From positions 62,001 through 126,000 of the forward strand of contig QYAI01000013.1 in the NCBI GenBank assembly GCA_003988855.1: DNA of 64,000 nt, in the 5' to 3' direction. Source of the stretch: Arachnopeziza araneosa (Eukaryota; Ascomycota; Leotiomycetes; Helotiales; Arachnopezizaceae). Under the pieces are notes generated by a model. That model had not been told where the DNA came from and did not search any database. It was given only the letters and a program-made list of their open reading frames with translations. The position numbers and the translations under genes are program-made. Shown here piece by piece: positions 1 to 10,705 of this stretch; the first letter of the stretch is position 1, and every line of letters starts with the position of its first letter.

Positions 1-741
1 TCTCAAGAATACACAGGCGATTATGGAAAAGCCGGTAGCGTCGCATCCCTCCGGAATTTCCACAACAGTCGTTTGGCCTACTTTATGCCAACCAAAGGAC
101 CACTCTTTGAAGATGAGGAAGGATTGAAGATGTATCATCAAGGCCACTACTGTTGGAAAAATGTCGACCTGGTGGCATTTGAAACGATCCCACGGTTGGA
201 AGAGATAACTGCTGTGAGAGACGTCATGGCAGATTCCCACAATCAGATGTTGCTGGATTTCGAATTGGCACTAGAAAACAGAAAGAAGTTCTGGATAAGC
301 TGCGTCTTTCCTGGTGAAGACTTCTGTCTCCCAGATGGAAGCACGGTTTCTGAAGTCATCAAGGCCATGCTGGGCAAACGAGCAGGAGCTGATATTCCAG
401 TAGCGGTTGGAATAAATTGTACGAAGATTCACAAGGTTGAAGCTTTGGTCAAGCAATATGAAGTAGCTATCAAAGAGTTGGTCAAGAACGGCGAAGTAAC
501 AGAGTGGCCAAGTCTTGTGGTGTATCCCGATGGTACCAATGGAGAAGTTTATAACACGACAACACATGCATGGGTAATGAGCGAGAATGGACCAAGCTCC
601 CATACGTGGGATGAGATGGTATGTGGCATTGTCAAGAGAGCAGAAGCACGAGAGAATTGGAAGTCAATATACGTTGGTGGGTGCTGCAAAACGACACCGT
701 ACTCCATTGCGAAGTTACGGATGCGATTAGATCAACCTTGA
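1..741 (+). CDS. Homocysteine S-methyltransferase, 5' truncated by window edge
   Basis: Transfers a methyl group from S-methylmethionine or S-adenosylmethionine to homocysteine to make methionine (family of yeast Mht1/Sam4; cytosolic). The frame is open from base 1, so the start lies outside the window; 246 residues are visible, ending in TGA. Family motifs in order are a LVAFETIPRLEE strand, GINCT (Cys at visible residue 140), VVYPDGTNGEVYN, and GGCCKTTP near the end (Cys 228 and 229). The three cysteines are the zinc ligands known for this family, so the enzyme should be active. No intron is needed in the visible part. The family is well recognised; substrate preference between the two methyl donors cannot be read from the sequence. 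Confidence 0.93.
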   Translation, partial: SQEYTGDYGKAGSVASLRNFHNSRLAYFMPTKGPLFEDEEGLKMYHQGHYCWKNVDLVAFETIPRLEEITAVRDVMADSHNQMLLDFELALENRKKFWISCVFPGEDFCLPDGSTVSEVIKAMLGKRAGADIPVAVGINCTKIHKVEALVKQYEVAIKELVKNGEVTEWPSLVVYPDGTNGEVYNTTTHAWVMSENGPSSHTWDEMVCGIVKRAEARENWKSIYVGGCCKTTPYSIAKLRMRLDQP

Positions 742-3297
742 AGGTCGTGTGGGAAATGAGGAAGAGTGCTACTAGTGTCTAGCATTATTATGGCGTTGGG
801 AACTGGGAATAACATTGGACGTCAGCTACGTCTTCCTCGAATAGATATAGTAAGCATTGAGCATACACAGAAGAGATGATTGTTGTCTCACATTTGCACC
901 GCAACGATGCGACCCGTCTTGTCGTAAAAAAACGTGAGGTTATCTTTCAGAGTCCTAGTTCTCAAATTATTACGGACACTCTACTCTCCGTCCTTGCTTC
1001 CCTAGATCATAAGAGACAAATCGCAGATTGTTCAGCAACCAATCGTGCCTAACTTTTAGGATATTTATTGTAGCCAAAAGTGTGAGTACTTTGCGGAGAA
1101 GGTTTCAGGTTCTGTATTGCATCTAGCTGCACATTTCTTCTCCTCAAGCTATCCAATTCGTAGGTTTCTTGTAAGTTTAACAACCTCCATATCAGAATTG
1201 CTGTTTGATGCTGACAATCTTCGAACCAATGCCCCATTTCCAACTTGGCTTCCGCAGTATGAAAGGACCATTGAATATACTCGCCAGATCCATTGGCATG
1301 AAACGGAGATAAGTCATTTGCTCGTTTATAAAGAGCAGTTTGATTCTTGGATGGTTTCAACCTGATGATTACGTCTGGCTTTCTCTTCTTCGGTAATAGA
1401 TAGTCGGGTCCATAAAGAATCCCTCGTCAATTACCTTACGGAAAGGAGAGTATTGGTTGAAGTTATGCTGAAGGGGAATCGAATTAGTTATTTTATGGAG
1501 GAGGTGGAGAACAACAGAAATCCCTCGCCTTTGCGTATCCTACCTATTTACCCTTACACTGGCAAGATTCCCGTTTCTCATATCGAGCCAATCTGGCAAC
1601 TGGTCCATTATTTTCAGGCACAACCTCGAACTTGGAGCGCCAGAGTCGCTTCTCACATGACAATGGAGAGGCCTTCCAGTTGGTCTGCAGCCCAAATCAT
1701 TCGAAGATAATAGATTCTACATCGGTTCTCCATTGCAACTCAGCCACGTGACCATCATCAGTTTCTTCTCTTGAGCCCCAAAATCTGTTTACACTAAATG
1801 AATAGAGGAGTTAAGAAAATCTAAGCCCCTTAGCTTTTCTTAGAATGCAGAAATTGATGAAAGCATCTGAGATGGGAGGTGTGACTTCACGTGATATAAA
1901 TCATAATGGTCATCCCGTCGTCATTTAAGCAAATTTGAAGTGGGATTAACAGAACTACGAGTATTATAGAAGGTGCATTCCTGTGATCCCAATATCTGTC
2001 ATTGTATCTCCATATGGAGTTTTAATATGGCCGAGGATGTGTGACGCAGCTTTGTATCCCGTCTGGAAGTGATTACCATGCCAGGGGTACGTCTTGAGAG
2101 GAATATCTTTCTCCAAACTCATCAATGATCTCCAAAGCTCTGGATCCCGACATTAAAAAGGATCTGGTGATGGACTCGCAGCATTTCTCCTTGATAGCAT
2201 TGGTTGCGACCTGCATGATGAAATGGCACTAAACATCGGCAGCAGGCGCAGCATGATGATAAACTAAAAACGAATAAACAGAAGCAATCCACTGTCTAAT
2301 GCATCATTATCTCCAATGTCGTTCAGGAGTGCCGGAGCCACTAGGAATCGCCAAGAGCTGCCGTGTGCAGTGTGGCAGAATGCAGGGTGATTCTTCCGCA
2401 AGACAGATGGCCTATCACAGCACATCTTCTCCGCAATTGTATGGACTGCCATCTTTGAATGATGTGGAAGGTTGAGGGACAATGGGAAACTGGCCCTGCT
2501 GACGGGAGGCCGCTTTTGGAGGGACAAAAGGGAAGATATTCGGTGGAATGATAAATCGAGCCACATTGGTCTGCTGCTGAGGGCGTCGAGACGCATTCTG
2601 TTTCTTAAAGGGATGCGACCTGGGAGAAGCAAGACATGTTGGGGGGAGAAGTGCCTCTCTCTCTTCCGTGCTCTTGTCGACTTTGTACTGTACATTTGGG
2701 ATGGGCAGTTCTCTTCCCCACAAAGGCCAACCCAGACATGGGTCGGGAATAGTTCGACGCTCATGCAAACCCCAGGAGAATTGAGCGCTCGCCATTCGAG
2801 AGCGTCCTGGTCTTGGTGGCAATCAAAGCGACAGAACGTCAGCCAGTGCTGCTCAATCGGGTTAGCGCGGATTCTGGCTCGGCCGGGAAGCTCTGGAGGT
2901 GAAGTCAACATGCTGCTGCTCCTTTCTCCCCTCTTCCACTACAAAAGCAAACCCCCATCCTCCACCAGCTGTGCGACAAATCCATCAATTCAACCAAAAT
3001 ACTTTCCTCCCCTTCCGCACCTGCACTCTATCGACGCAATCCCACCCTCAAGTCCTGCACACGACGACAAGGCCGATAGTCGGAGTCGCTGATTCGAACA
3101 ACAAAGATACCCCTCGCACGCTTCCACCAGCGAACAATCTCCCGACCACAAAGAACACATTCACACTTTGCAGAAAAGACCCAGTTTACCCGAAGCTGAA
3201 GAGAGCAGCCAGGGTTAGCCTTGAAATCTCTCAATTTCTCGAGTCATACCCATAACACTTCACATTTCCAAAGCCTTGACAAATCAAATCCTCCGCC
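742..3297. other. Intergenic region, mostly non-coding
   Basis: About 2.5 kb between the methyltransferase and the serine-rich gene. The first 300 bases look like 3' flank. A possible minus-strand gene remnant is listed separately at 1049-1740. The part at 2260-3090 is open on both strands at once, but those frames lack any recognisable domain. From about 2930 to 3297 the sequence is rich in C and T, as expected for the promoter and 5' leader of the gene starting at 3298. Confidence 0.5.
1049..1740 (-). pseudogene. Possible gene or gene remnant
   Basis: On the minus strand the frame ending at 1049 is open from about 1430 and reads like protein, for example GEYIQWSFHTAEAKLEMGHW and ELDSLRRRN, but it has no usable start codon. 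Just upstream another minus frame reads protein-like through KVIDEGFFMDPTIYYRRR and a third through RLWRSKFEVVPENNGPVARL at about 1600-1700. I could not join the three with consistent splice sites, so this may be a multi-exon gene I mis-splice, or a decayed one with frameshifts. I do not recognise the family. The opposite-strand open frame at 1453-1710 looks like an antisense shadow. Confidence 0.25.
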
Positions 3298-4125
3298 ATG
3301 TCCAATACCAATGAGAACGGCCAGAATGATGGTGGTCGACAACGCCGTGGCTCCTTCACCCAACAAACCTTCACCAACATCTTTGGTCGCTCGAACAGTA
3401 CCGCTAGTCCAAGTGCTCCGTTCCCGGGTCCGATCACCACTGCGGCCGTCCAAGATCAACGTCGCCGTATGTCCATCACCACACTCGGCTTGTCCGGCAC
3501 CTCACCATCGAACCCATCGCCATTTCCCTTCGGTGGCCGGAGAGGCAGCGTTTCCACCGCAGGCTCCGACTCTATTGATGAGAGCGCAATCGACGACGAT
3601 GATACTGGCCGAAGTGCTCCTACAACGCCCTTCACACGCCGCATATCATTTGGAGCCCAAGCGATGCGAAGCGTTCGAGCCAATGGTACCAGTCCATCCG
3701 GTAGAGCACCCTCATATACAACCACACCTCTTCCTGTCATTCCTTCTGGACCGCGAAGTTCTCGCGCGTTATCCACCTCTCAAAGTGGAGGAGCTGTGAC
3801 TCCTCTACAACAGGCAAGCACGCAATCAAAGCCCAGAACTGCTTCTGACTATCCCCTTTCCGCTCGTCCAGGTGAAGGAAATGGCTTCAACTGGTCTGAG
3901 CAACTTAGATCCCGAGCCGAGTCTACCACTCAACGCACATCTTTCTCCACCTCTCCCACTGCTGTAAAGGCCGCCGGCACCGCTTCCATGCATCAGCGAG
4001 CCAAGAGCATCGGCGAGATGCCCGCTCCTCCTACTACCGTTCCGACTGCTCCTGCACGACCGGAGCGTAAGAAGCCTGATGCATTCCAAGAGCGCATCCT
4101 GAAGGGAGACTTCTACATGGACTAG
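3298..4125 (+). CDS. Conserved fungal serine-rich protein with basic phosphosite motifs
   Basis: Single-exon gene of 275 residues starting at a good ATG after a CT-rich leader. I recognise the overall type (low-complexity, Ser/Thr/Pro-rich) but not a named domain. It contains repeated basic-residue-plus-serine motifs (RRGSF, RRMSI, RRGSV, RRISF, RAKSI), which are consensus sites for PKA- or AGC-type kinases, an acidic patch ESAIDDDD near residue 100, and a C-terminal tail FQERILKGDFYMD that looks like a conserved short motif. No signal peptide, membrane segment or coiled coil is visible. Function is unknown; the phosphosite pattern suggests a regulated, largely disordered protein. Confidence 0.85.
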   Translation: MSNTNENGQNDGGRQRRGSFTQQTFTNIFGRSNSTASPSAPFPGPITTAAVQDQRRRMSITTLGLSGTSPSNPSPFPFGGRRGSVSTAGSDSIDESAIDDDDTGRSAPTTPFTRRISFGAQAMRSVRANGTSPSGRAPSYTTTPLPVIPSGPRSSRALSTSQSGGAVTPLQQASTQSKPRTASDYPLSARPGEGNGFNWSEQLRSRAESTTQRTSFSTSPTAVKAAGTASMHQRAKSIGEMPAPPTTVPTAPARPERKKPDAFQERILKGDFYMD

Positions 4126-4959
4126 GTTAGACCTATCCATGATGATTCTCGATGTTTGAGTACGAAGAGTTCCTTGCTTTGAGCTACTCTGGGCGTTAAT
4201 GGAGTTGCGGGACAAACAAAGCGATGAAGGCAGCGCGCCTCGCTATTCTGATGGTGGTTTTTTTGCTCTTGCTGGAGATGATTTTCCACAGCTCTACGCT
4301 GGACGTTTTATGCTGTTTTGGGGCGAGGTAAAAACCAGGAGTTTGTTACTTCTGCTTCTGGCTTGATGATTATGATAGGATGGTGCCAAGGTTCATGTTT
4401 ATAGTTTTATTCGCTTCGTGATGGCAGGCAATTGCAGGATGCTGGGATGACGGGTTGGGATGAGGAAACCGATATGCTCTAGCTTTGCCATAGCTGCATG
4501 AGGTACTTGAATGGCTTCAACACAGATGAAATATCAACACTGTACTTGCATATCGTGAGATAATTCCGTCCATATCTCGGAAGTGCTGCATGATCTATTT
4601 GATTTTATCGGACAGTTTCTGATCCACCTTCATTCTTGTGATAACTTAATTACTACTAACCAAAAATGGCTGAAAAGGGAATCTTCCAAGTGAACACGTA
4701 AATCGAGCTTTTTCATAATCGAAATTTTACTCACCGCCGAACCAAACTTTGATGTGATCTCAAAACCGTGAAGAGCAAAAATCTCAACTTAATCGACATC
4801 TCTAAGAGACATTATTGGCAGATGCAGAAACCAGCTGTTTGAATTCACCTCCATTCACTTTCATTGCCAAGTTAATAATCTCAGACCAAGCATCCAAGTT
4901 TCATGCACTTAATCACACCCAATTGAATTACTACAACTTGAGATTGCCAGATATCAGAT
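4126..4959. other. Intergenic, AT-rich
   Basis: 3' flank of the serine-rich gene and upstream flank of the first BTB copy. I see no coding region, RNA gene or clear repeat here. Confidence 0.5.
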
Positions 4960-5708
4960 ATGGGACGCAAAGAAGGCAGCAGGAGAAATAGCTCAGCGAT
5001 ACCATCTCAGAGAAAGTTTCAGGAGCAGAAGAAGGAAGAACCTAGCTTCGGGTACGACTCGTCTCCAATCTTACTTCTTCCATTTTACTGACTATTCTTG
5101 AAAGTTCTCAGCAGCTTGTTACTCTCTTTTCTGGGAGTGCTGTGGATGCACAACCATTTGTTCTACACAAGGAATTCGCCTGCCACTACTCTCCCGTGTT
5201 CTCGACTGCTTTTGATAGCAACTTCGTCGAAGGTCAAACTCAAAAATATTATCTTGAAGAGACCGACAAGGAGGTTGTCCGCTTGCTAGTGCATTGGTTC
5301 TATACTCAGAAGCTTGGATAAATAAAGGTGATGGAGAAAGACTGCGATGACTTCTACGTTCAGGTAACTATGAGGTTAATCAATCTGTGGTTGCTTGCGG
5401 ACCGTCTGTTAGTTCCTCGGCTTCAAAATCTCGCTCTTAAGGAACTAGACCAGTTTAACACGGCCGAAACCGAGCTTCCCACACAGTCTTACCGCTTCAT
5501 CTATGATAACACACCCAAAGGTAGCGAGCTCCGAGATTTTATCGTTGAGGACTGCGCCTTACATCTGGGAGAAGGAGAGTTCGAAAGGGAGGCCTATCTG
5601 TATCCTTTGGAGATGCTTATCGATATAGCGGAATGGCATGGCCAGGCTCGTCGAGTAGGAGGAGACGAGGCGTTCAACATATCCAAATTCATGGTGTCCG
5701 AAAACTGA
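4960..5708 (+). pseudogene. BTB/POZ-domain paralog A, one in-frame stop
   Basis: Exon 1 is 4960-5051, the intron 5052-5104, exon 2 from 5105; the junction is phase 2. The BTB fold reads QQLVTLFSGSAVDAQPF, then VLHKEFACHYSPVF, and LLVHWFYTQKLG. A TAA at 5319-5321 follows at once, after which the same frame stays open to 5708 with the paralog C-terminal half (INLWLLADRLLVPRLQNLAL, later YPLEMLIDIA). TAA could come from CAA by one C-to-T change, but the linker is too diverged to be sure of the ancestral codon. BTB proteins of this type are protein-interaction modules of unknown function in fungi. A short BTB-only protein of about 102 residues is an alternative. Confidence 0.8.
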
Positions 5709-6625
5709 AGCTATGTTCGCATCTCAAGGTGAGTCATCTCTATCTCTATTCAGAAACCAAGGCTAATTTATGGCTAGAAGGTCTCTCTGGCTTTACAGGT
5801 GGCATAATAATGACTTTTAAGTTCCGGGTTTCAAGAGCCTAGTTCCGCCGAATGTCCAATAGACGTGCCATCTATCTCCAATAGAGCCTCCCAATGACAC
5901 ACAATCAGGTTATGAAGACTTTTTTGCGTGTTCGGTCAAATTAATGTATATATAAGTCAAAAAATAAGGTAGCTTTCAAGAAACATTCGCGTTATGGATT
6001 GCATCCTTTTTTACACTGCCCTCAAATTTGTGAGAACCTTCAAATGATATCCAACTCAGCCTACTTTTCCAAGAATGCGCCATAACGAGTACGAACACTT
6101 CATACTCATCCAAATCCCTTCTTCCAAAATATTAGTAACCCAGTAAGCAAAGAAAATGCTTTGTCTGTAATATCTGTCTCCGCGTCTGCATTTTCTCTTA
6201 AGGCCACATGAATAAATCCAATCAGCTCAGCCTATAATAATCTCAAGTAAAAACTAATTTGGGATTTTCAGTTGCAGCAGCAGTTAAAAATCCTCTCAGC
6301 AGAAGTTCAAACATGAACAAGTGGCCCGACAAAAGGCTCTGGAATGGACCTTTTACTTAGGTCATCTAAATCAGAACTAAACCAAAAACTTTGTTGTCGC
6401 TGGGCGAATGGGGTTGAGTTTTCAGAAGAGACTCAAGTTCATCACAAGCTTCAAAAGCTTTGCATTCACTCACTCATGACTTTAATCTCAACCTATGGTA
6501 GATTTGAAAAGCTTTAAAACCTGCTAACTTCTACCAAAATTTCTTACTTGAACAGGACAAAGTCTCGTCCAACAGTGCTAGCGCCAGTGCCAATCCGAAC
6601 GGCGTTAGGAATCATCCTTGGTAAA
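5709..6625. other. AT-rich spacer between BTB copies A and B
   Basis: About 0.9 kb without a supportable gene. An additional 5' exon of copy B could lie just upstream of 6560, where a CTAAC branch-like site and an acceptor after TTGAACAG are followed by an open frame leading into the ATG at 6626; I could not fix a donor. Confidence 0.45.
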
Positions 6626-7323
6626 ATGGCTCTACGTTCGATCGTCAACGGTCAAGCAAAACGACCTCTATTTAAGTAGGTTTTCAATTATTCATCACAG
6701 TGACCATTGAAATTCAACTAGCTTCAAGAGATGCCAGCAAATTTGTTACTCTGTACGGTACCCACGACCCAGGAGCCAAACCAATGAAGGTCCATAAAGA
6801 TTTTGCCTGCCACTATTCGCCAGTGTTCAAGGCTGCTTTTGAAAGTAAATTTATCGAAGGAACAAGTCAAATCTATTGATTTGAGGAATGTGAAGAAGAT
6901 GTGCTCCAGAAATTGATCGCTTGGTTCTATACTCAAGACATAGAGTTGGAAAAACGTAGCGAAGACGCGAGAATAGATTATCATAGAGAAGACACGATGT
7001 TACTGGAGCTTTGGATTTTGGCAGATAAACTTCTCATTCCTGGTCTTCAAAATCTGGCACTGCAAAAGTTCGACGAGGTCTATCGTTTTTGTCAAGCTCT
7101 CTCAACTCGCGATTTACGGCTTATCTGGGAGAATACTAGTAAAGGATCTCCGCTGCTGGAGTATCATGTGTTTCGCTTCGCGAATAACGACCCAGAGACG
7201 TTTGTAGGCAATATCGATAATTATCCGAAAGAGATGCTTTCCGAGATTATATTTTTCCTATCAAAAAGGACCGACTTCATCGAAGAGTTTCAGATAAGAT
7301 ACTATATGGTTCCTGAACAATAA
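6626..7323 (+). pseudogene. BTB/POZ-domain paralog B, one in-frame stop
   Basis: Proposed exon 1 is 6626-6675, donor GTAGGT, acceptor after TAGCTTCAAG, exon 2 from 6729, again phase 2, giving KDASKFVTLYG at the start of the BTB fold. The fold continues with KVHKDFACHYSPVFKAAF. A TGA at 6877-6879 falls exactly where paralogs C, D and E have Arg in YRF or YRL; D and E use CGA, so CGA to TGA is a single C-to-T change. The frame then stays open for 148 codons, through LIAWFYTQ, LWILADKLLIPGLQNLAL and YPKEMLSEII to the stop at 7321. The true start may lie in an extra upstream exon. Confidence 0.8.
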
Positions 7324-7812
7324 TCTGCTGGTTAGTTTTTCATCTTATCAGTCCCAGAGATCACTACGGAAAACGCTTGTTTCGGTGCTTGCTTCTAGAC
7401 GCTAGCGTGGCGGACGCTGTTTGAGGAGGAGAATGAAATCTAACAGAAGATCGATGTCTTATGTGAAGTGGAATAACGGCTTCTTGATTGACAATGGTGA
7501 GCGGCTTTCGATAGGTTTTAGCAGTGGACAGAACAAGGTCATCCTTGAATCTTCCAGAGCTGTATCTGGAGAAAATAGAAAATCTCCCAAGCTCTGTTTC
7601 TTCTCGCAACTTATGCTCTGAGATTTAATGCATTTATTTCGCTCCTATCCAAAAGAAGAGATAGCATTCACTTGATAATTTCGCTCTAGAAAATTTTCTT
7701 TCTCGTTCCTCTTCTTCCTCTTCTCAATCAAGTTCGTCAACCCGTAACACACCACACTTAATGATCCACAGACCTTCCATAATCTACGATCTCTTTACCA
7801 ATTCATCACCAA
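7324..7812. other. Spacer between BTB copies B and C
   Basis: AT-rich, about 0.5 kb. Short open frames occur on both strands near 7364-7621 but show no BTB similarity and no domain. Confidence 0.45.
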
Positions 7813-8632
7813 ATGTCTACCAATCTCGAAAAGTCAAAAGCAACAATATCGAATAACTCACCTTCAAACTCAGATGTATCAAAGATAAAGCCAAGTGCCA
7901 AGAAGCGCGACGACCGATTACATTTTAGGTAGGTACAGGTTTTGAGTATCACGAGTCCTAGAGCGTTTTCGAAACTAACTTGAGCATAGCAACGAAGCTC
8001 TAATGGTGTCTCTCTTTGGAAGCAATTCCCCAAATGCTAAACCCTTTGCGATTCATAAAGAGTTTGTTTGTCACTACCCCCCCGTCCTAAAAGCTGCCTT
8101 CAACAGCGAATTTATTGAAGGCCAAAAGCAAGAGTACCGTTTTGAAGACGAGGACGACAAGATACTACACCAACTTGTGTTCTAGGTTTACACCCAGAAG
8201 CTTGACGTATGTTCGCTTGACTCTCAAGGCAAAGAAGAGCAGGTTTTATCAAAGAAAGAGTGGCTGGCTGAGCATCTAGAAATGGCAAAGCTTTGGGTTC
8301 TTGCGGACAGACTGCTTATTAGAAGCCTTCAGAATTCGGCTCTTGCAAGATTCCATCAGCTCAGTGAGAGCGCTGCTGATGCGTACAACGTCAATTTAGA
8401 TTGTTTGAACTTTATCTACAGGTCGACAAGAGATGGGAGTGAACTGAGAAGTTATATTGCACGTTACTATGTACAATGGCTTGACTTTTTGACAACACCA
8501 CGATCCAAGCTTATTAGGAGCTATCCTCCGGAAATGCTTATCGATATAATTTGCATGATGGATCAAGTCGGCTCTATGTTTGAAGTCCTGGGCGAAATGC
8601 ATTGGACGGATTACAAGGTTCCGGAGGAGTAA
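7813..8632 (+). pseudogene. BTB/POZ-domain paralog C, one in-frame stop
   Basis: Exon 1 is 7813-7928, starting at ATG and encoding a Ser/Lys-rich leader ending KKRDDRLHF; intron 7929-7989; exon 2 from 7990, phase 2, giving SNEALMVSLFGSN. The BTB fold continues with AIHKEFVCHYPPVLKAAF and EGQKQEYRFE. TAG at 8183-8185 sits at the Trp of the HWFYTQ motif seen in paralogs A and D: TGG to TAG is one G-to-A change (CpA to TpA on the other strand). The frame then stays open to 8632 with VYTQKLD, MAKLWVLADRLLIRSLQN and YPPEMLIDII. One stop is the only lesion I see. Confidence 0.85.
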
Positions 8633-10705
8633 GGAAGTTTTGGGGCTGGAATATATCCAGATTGAAATCCTGATGGATGTCACACTGAAAGACTCTGGTA
8701 GCACCCCTCCCCGCTCTCGTCAGTGCTCAGCCTTCCATCTATCACCAGTCGTCTGAAACAAATAGTTAAGAGTCCGTAAAAAGAAGTGCTGTTACTCACA
8801 ATGAAATGTTGGAGCTGGTCTCTCTAAAATGGATTGAAATGTCGATATCGATACAAGAAATTAGAAGTGCGGAGATAACGCAATAGATACAATATGAGAA
8901 GTCATATCTGCACACTTACTTGAAAATCATCGCTCTGTTCCAAGGGATATCGAAGCTCTCGGATATATCACCTAGACTATTATTGGCTACTGTTTGTCGT
9001 GGCTATTCTAACTCATTTAAATTCAGCGGATAGTAGCTTACGAGGTGGATTCCTGTACTAACGCCGGGGTTTCTAGTCCATAAGTTCATTGCTTCAATGA
9101 AACTTGATCGAATTTTCCTATCGTCTTCATTCTTCGAAGCTCCATTGGAGCTTCGGGGTCGAGGTCTTTACTATCACTTGACATAATAGATAATTGCTCC
9201 CACCAACTCTTGGAACCATTATTAGCCATCTGTCTGCTATTCAAGTGACTTCAAAGCCGTCATAAGCCAAATTTGTTGTTTGTAGCACAACCCACAATAC
9301 CTCACGCGATCTCCTATGGCCACTTCGGGCATCCTGGACATAAGATGAAATCAATCCTCCAATAAGTTATCAATACTAGAAGAGCAGAGGAATTTCTCCT
9401 CGGGGTGATGTGGTACAAAATGCCAGGTTGCTTCAGCGCTTGAGATAAGGGGAAAGCAAAACAAAATACCGCCCATTGGGTTAATCGGTGGGGAGATTGA
9501 CCATATCAAAGAAAATATGTGCAACGAGATTTATTCTGGCCTTAATTAAAAGAAAACAATTAAATTATTAATCTGCTCTCAAGTAACAAGGTTAGTCGGA
9601 CATGTTGAGGACTTAGAATTCAGGGGCTCGGAAAAAGTTAAGCGAGCTTTGCTTAGCCCCAAATGACGCACTAGTTTGTGGCACACTCACCACGATTTGC
9701 ATTTCTCAAACATTGTCCGAAAATATACAGATAGAATAAAAAAATAAGGTTACTTACACGTCAAATCGGTCTAACGCGTTGGAATTATTTTATTGCTGGC
9801 AGTACTACAGTCACAGACAATTTGAAATATAAAATCAAATTATGTCCTTGTTCGCATCAGCTTGCGGAAATATGTCTCTCGAAAATTGCTTCAATAGTGT
9901 GGTCTTGAAAATCTATAATTACCTGTGCATACACGAGTCAGCCACGGATTACGGTAGTATCCTTCCATTCAAGCATAATCTCTTGATTGAGATGCTCAGA
10001 CCAAACTATGTCATCAGCGGTAGCTCTGCAGGCTGACTACCTATACTTGCCTAAGGTACCTATTTACTTATTCCCGAATCGACCTCGCTAAAGTTTAGCC
10101 GAGCAAAATAATCCGACGCGGACAAATCAGGCCAAAAAAAACAGCTAAAGGTTTAAAATGGCAAAAAACTATCAGATAGACAATTTCCTTGCGGAATTGA
10201 AAGTATCGTGTTAGAAAACTCAACCGTTAGCCTAGAGCTAGATTGGTCTACCTAAGCCAATCGCAAGGATTGAAAGAAGAGTAAGCAGCCGCTAGATAGG
10301 TATAGATTAATAGGATAGTGACCATATCAGTATGATGTTTCCTGCCTCTCGGTGGTTTTTGGATGTACAGAAATGGCTTATTTCAATTTATGTACCCCAG
10401 TCTAGGCAAGGCTGAGAATCGGTGCCTTCTTTTTGTATTCCGTCCCGGTTGGCTTACTGGTAGCATTGATAAGGCTGTCAATACTAATCTAGATGTGCTT
10501 TGAAGCACCAGTCTCTTCGGCTTCTCCTTCCCAGGATCATAAATAGGAGTCTTAATCTTCTAAAGGTGAAAGTACACGAACTTCAATTCATTCGAAGGCG
10601 TTGAGAATCAACCCCGCTTCATTTATAATATCTCGAGTCGCCAGAATTAAACCCCTTTCAGCACACTCCATTCTCGAACAATATCAACAACGCCATCACT
10701 GGAAA
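8633..10705. other. AT-rich gene-free stretch between BTB copies C and D
   Basis: About 2 kb, visibly AT-rich, with no supportable gene. The small open frame at 9842-10036 has no recognisable features. It lies inside the inverted-repeat pair listed at 9626-10104, which could mark a decayed short transposable element. Confidence 0.5.
9626..10104. repeat. Imperfect inverted-repeat pair, possible decayed MITE
   Basis: The left arm 9626-9646 (GCTCGG...AGCGAG) and the reverse complement of 10084-10104 match at 17 of 21 positions, enclosing about 440 bases without a gene. The left arm is preceded by CAGGG, a common hAT-type end, and forms its own hairpin (GGGGCT with AGCCCC). No matching target-site duplication is visible, and four mismatches leave room for chance. 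Confidence 0.3.

Noticed and set aside
2264..3092. Long open frames on both strands (215 codons minus, 206 codons plus)
   Set aside because: They overlap each other, begin at non-ATG codons or odd places, have no domain and lie in the promoter of the gene at 3298.
5300..8200. Programmed stop readthrough in the BTB copies
   Set aside because: None of the three stops is followed by CTA, the known readthrough context, and they are three different stop codons; mutation is simpler.
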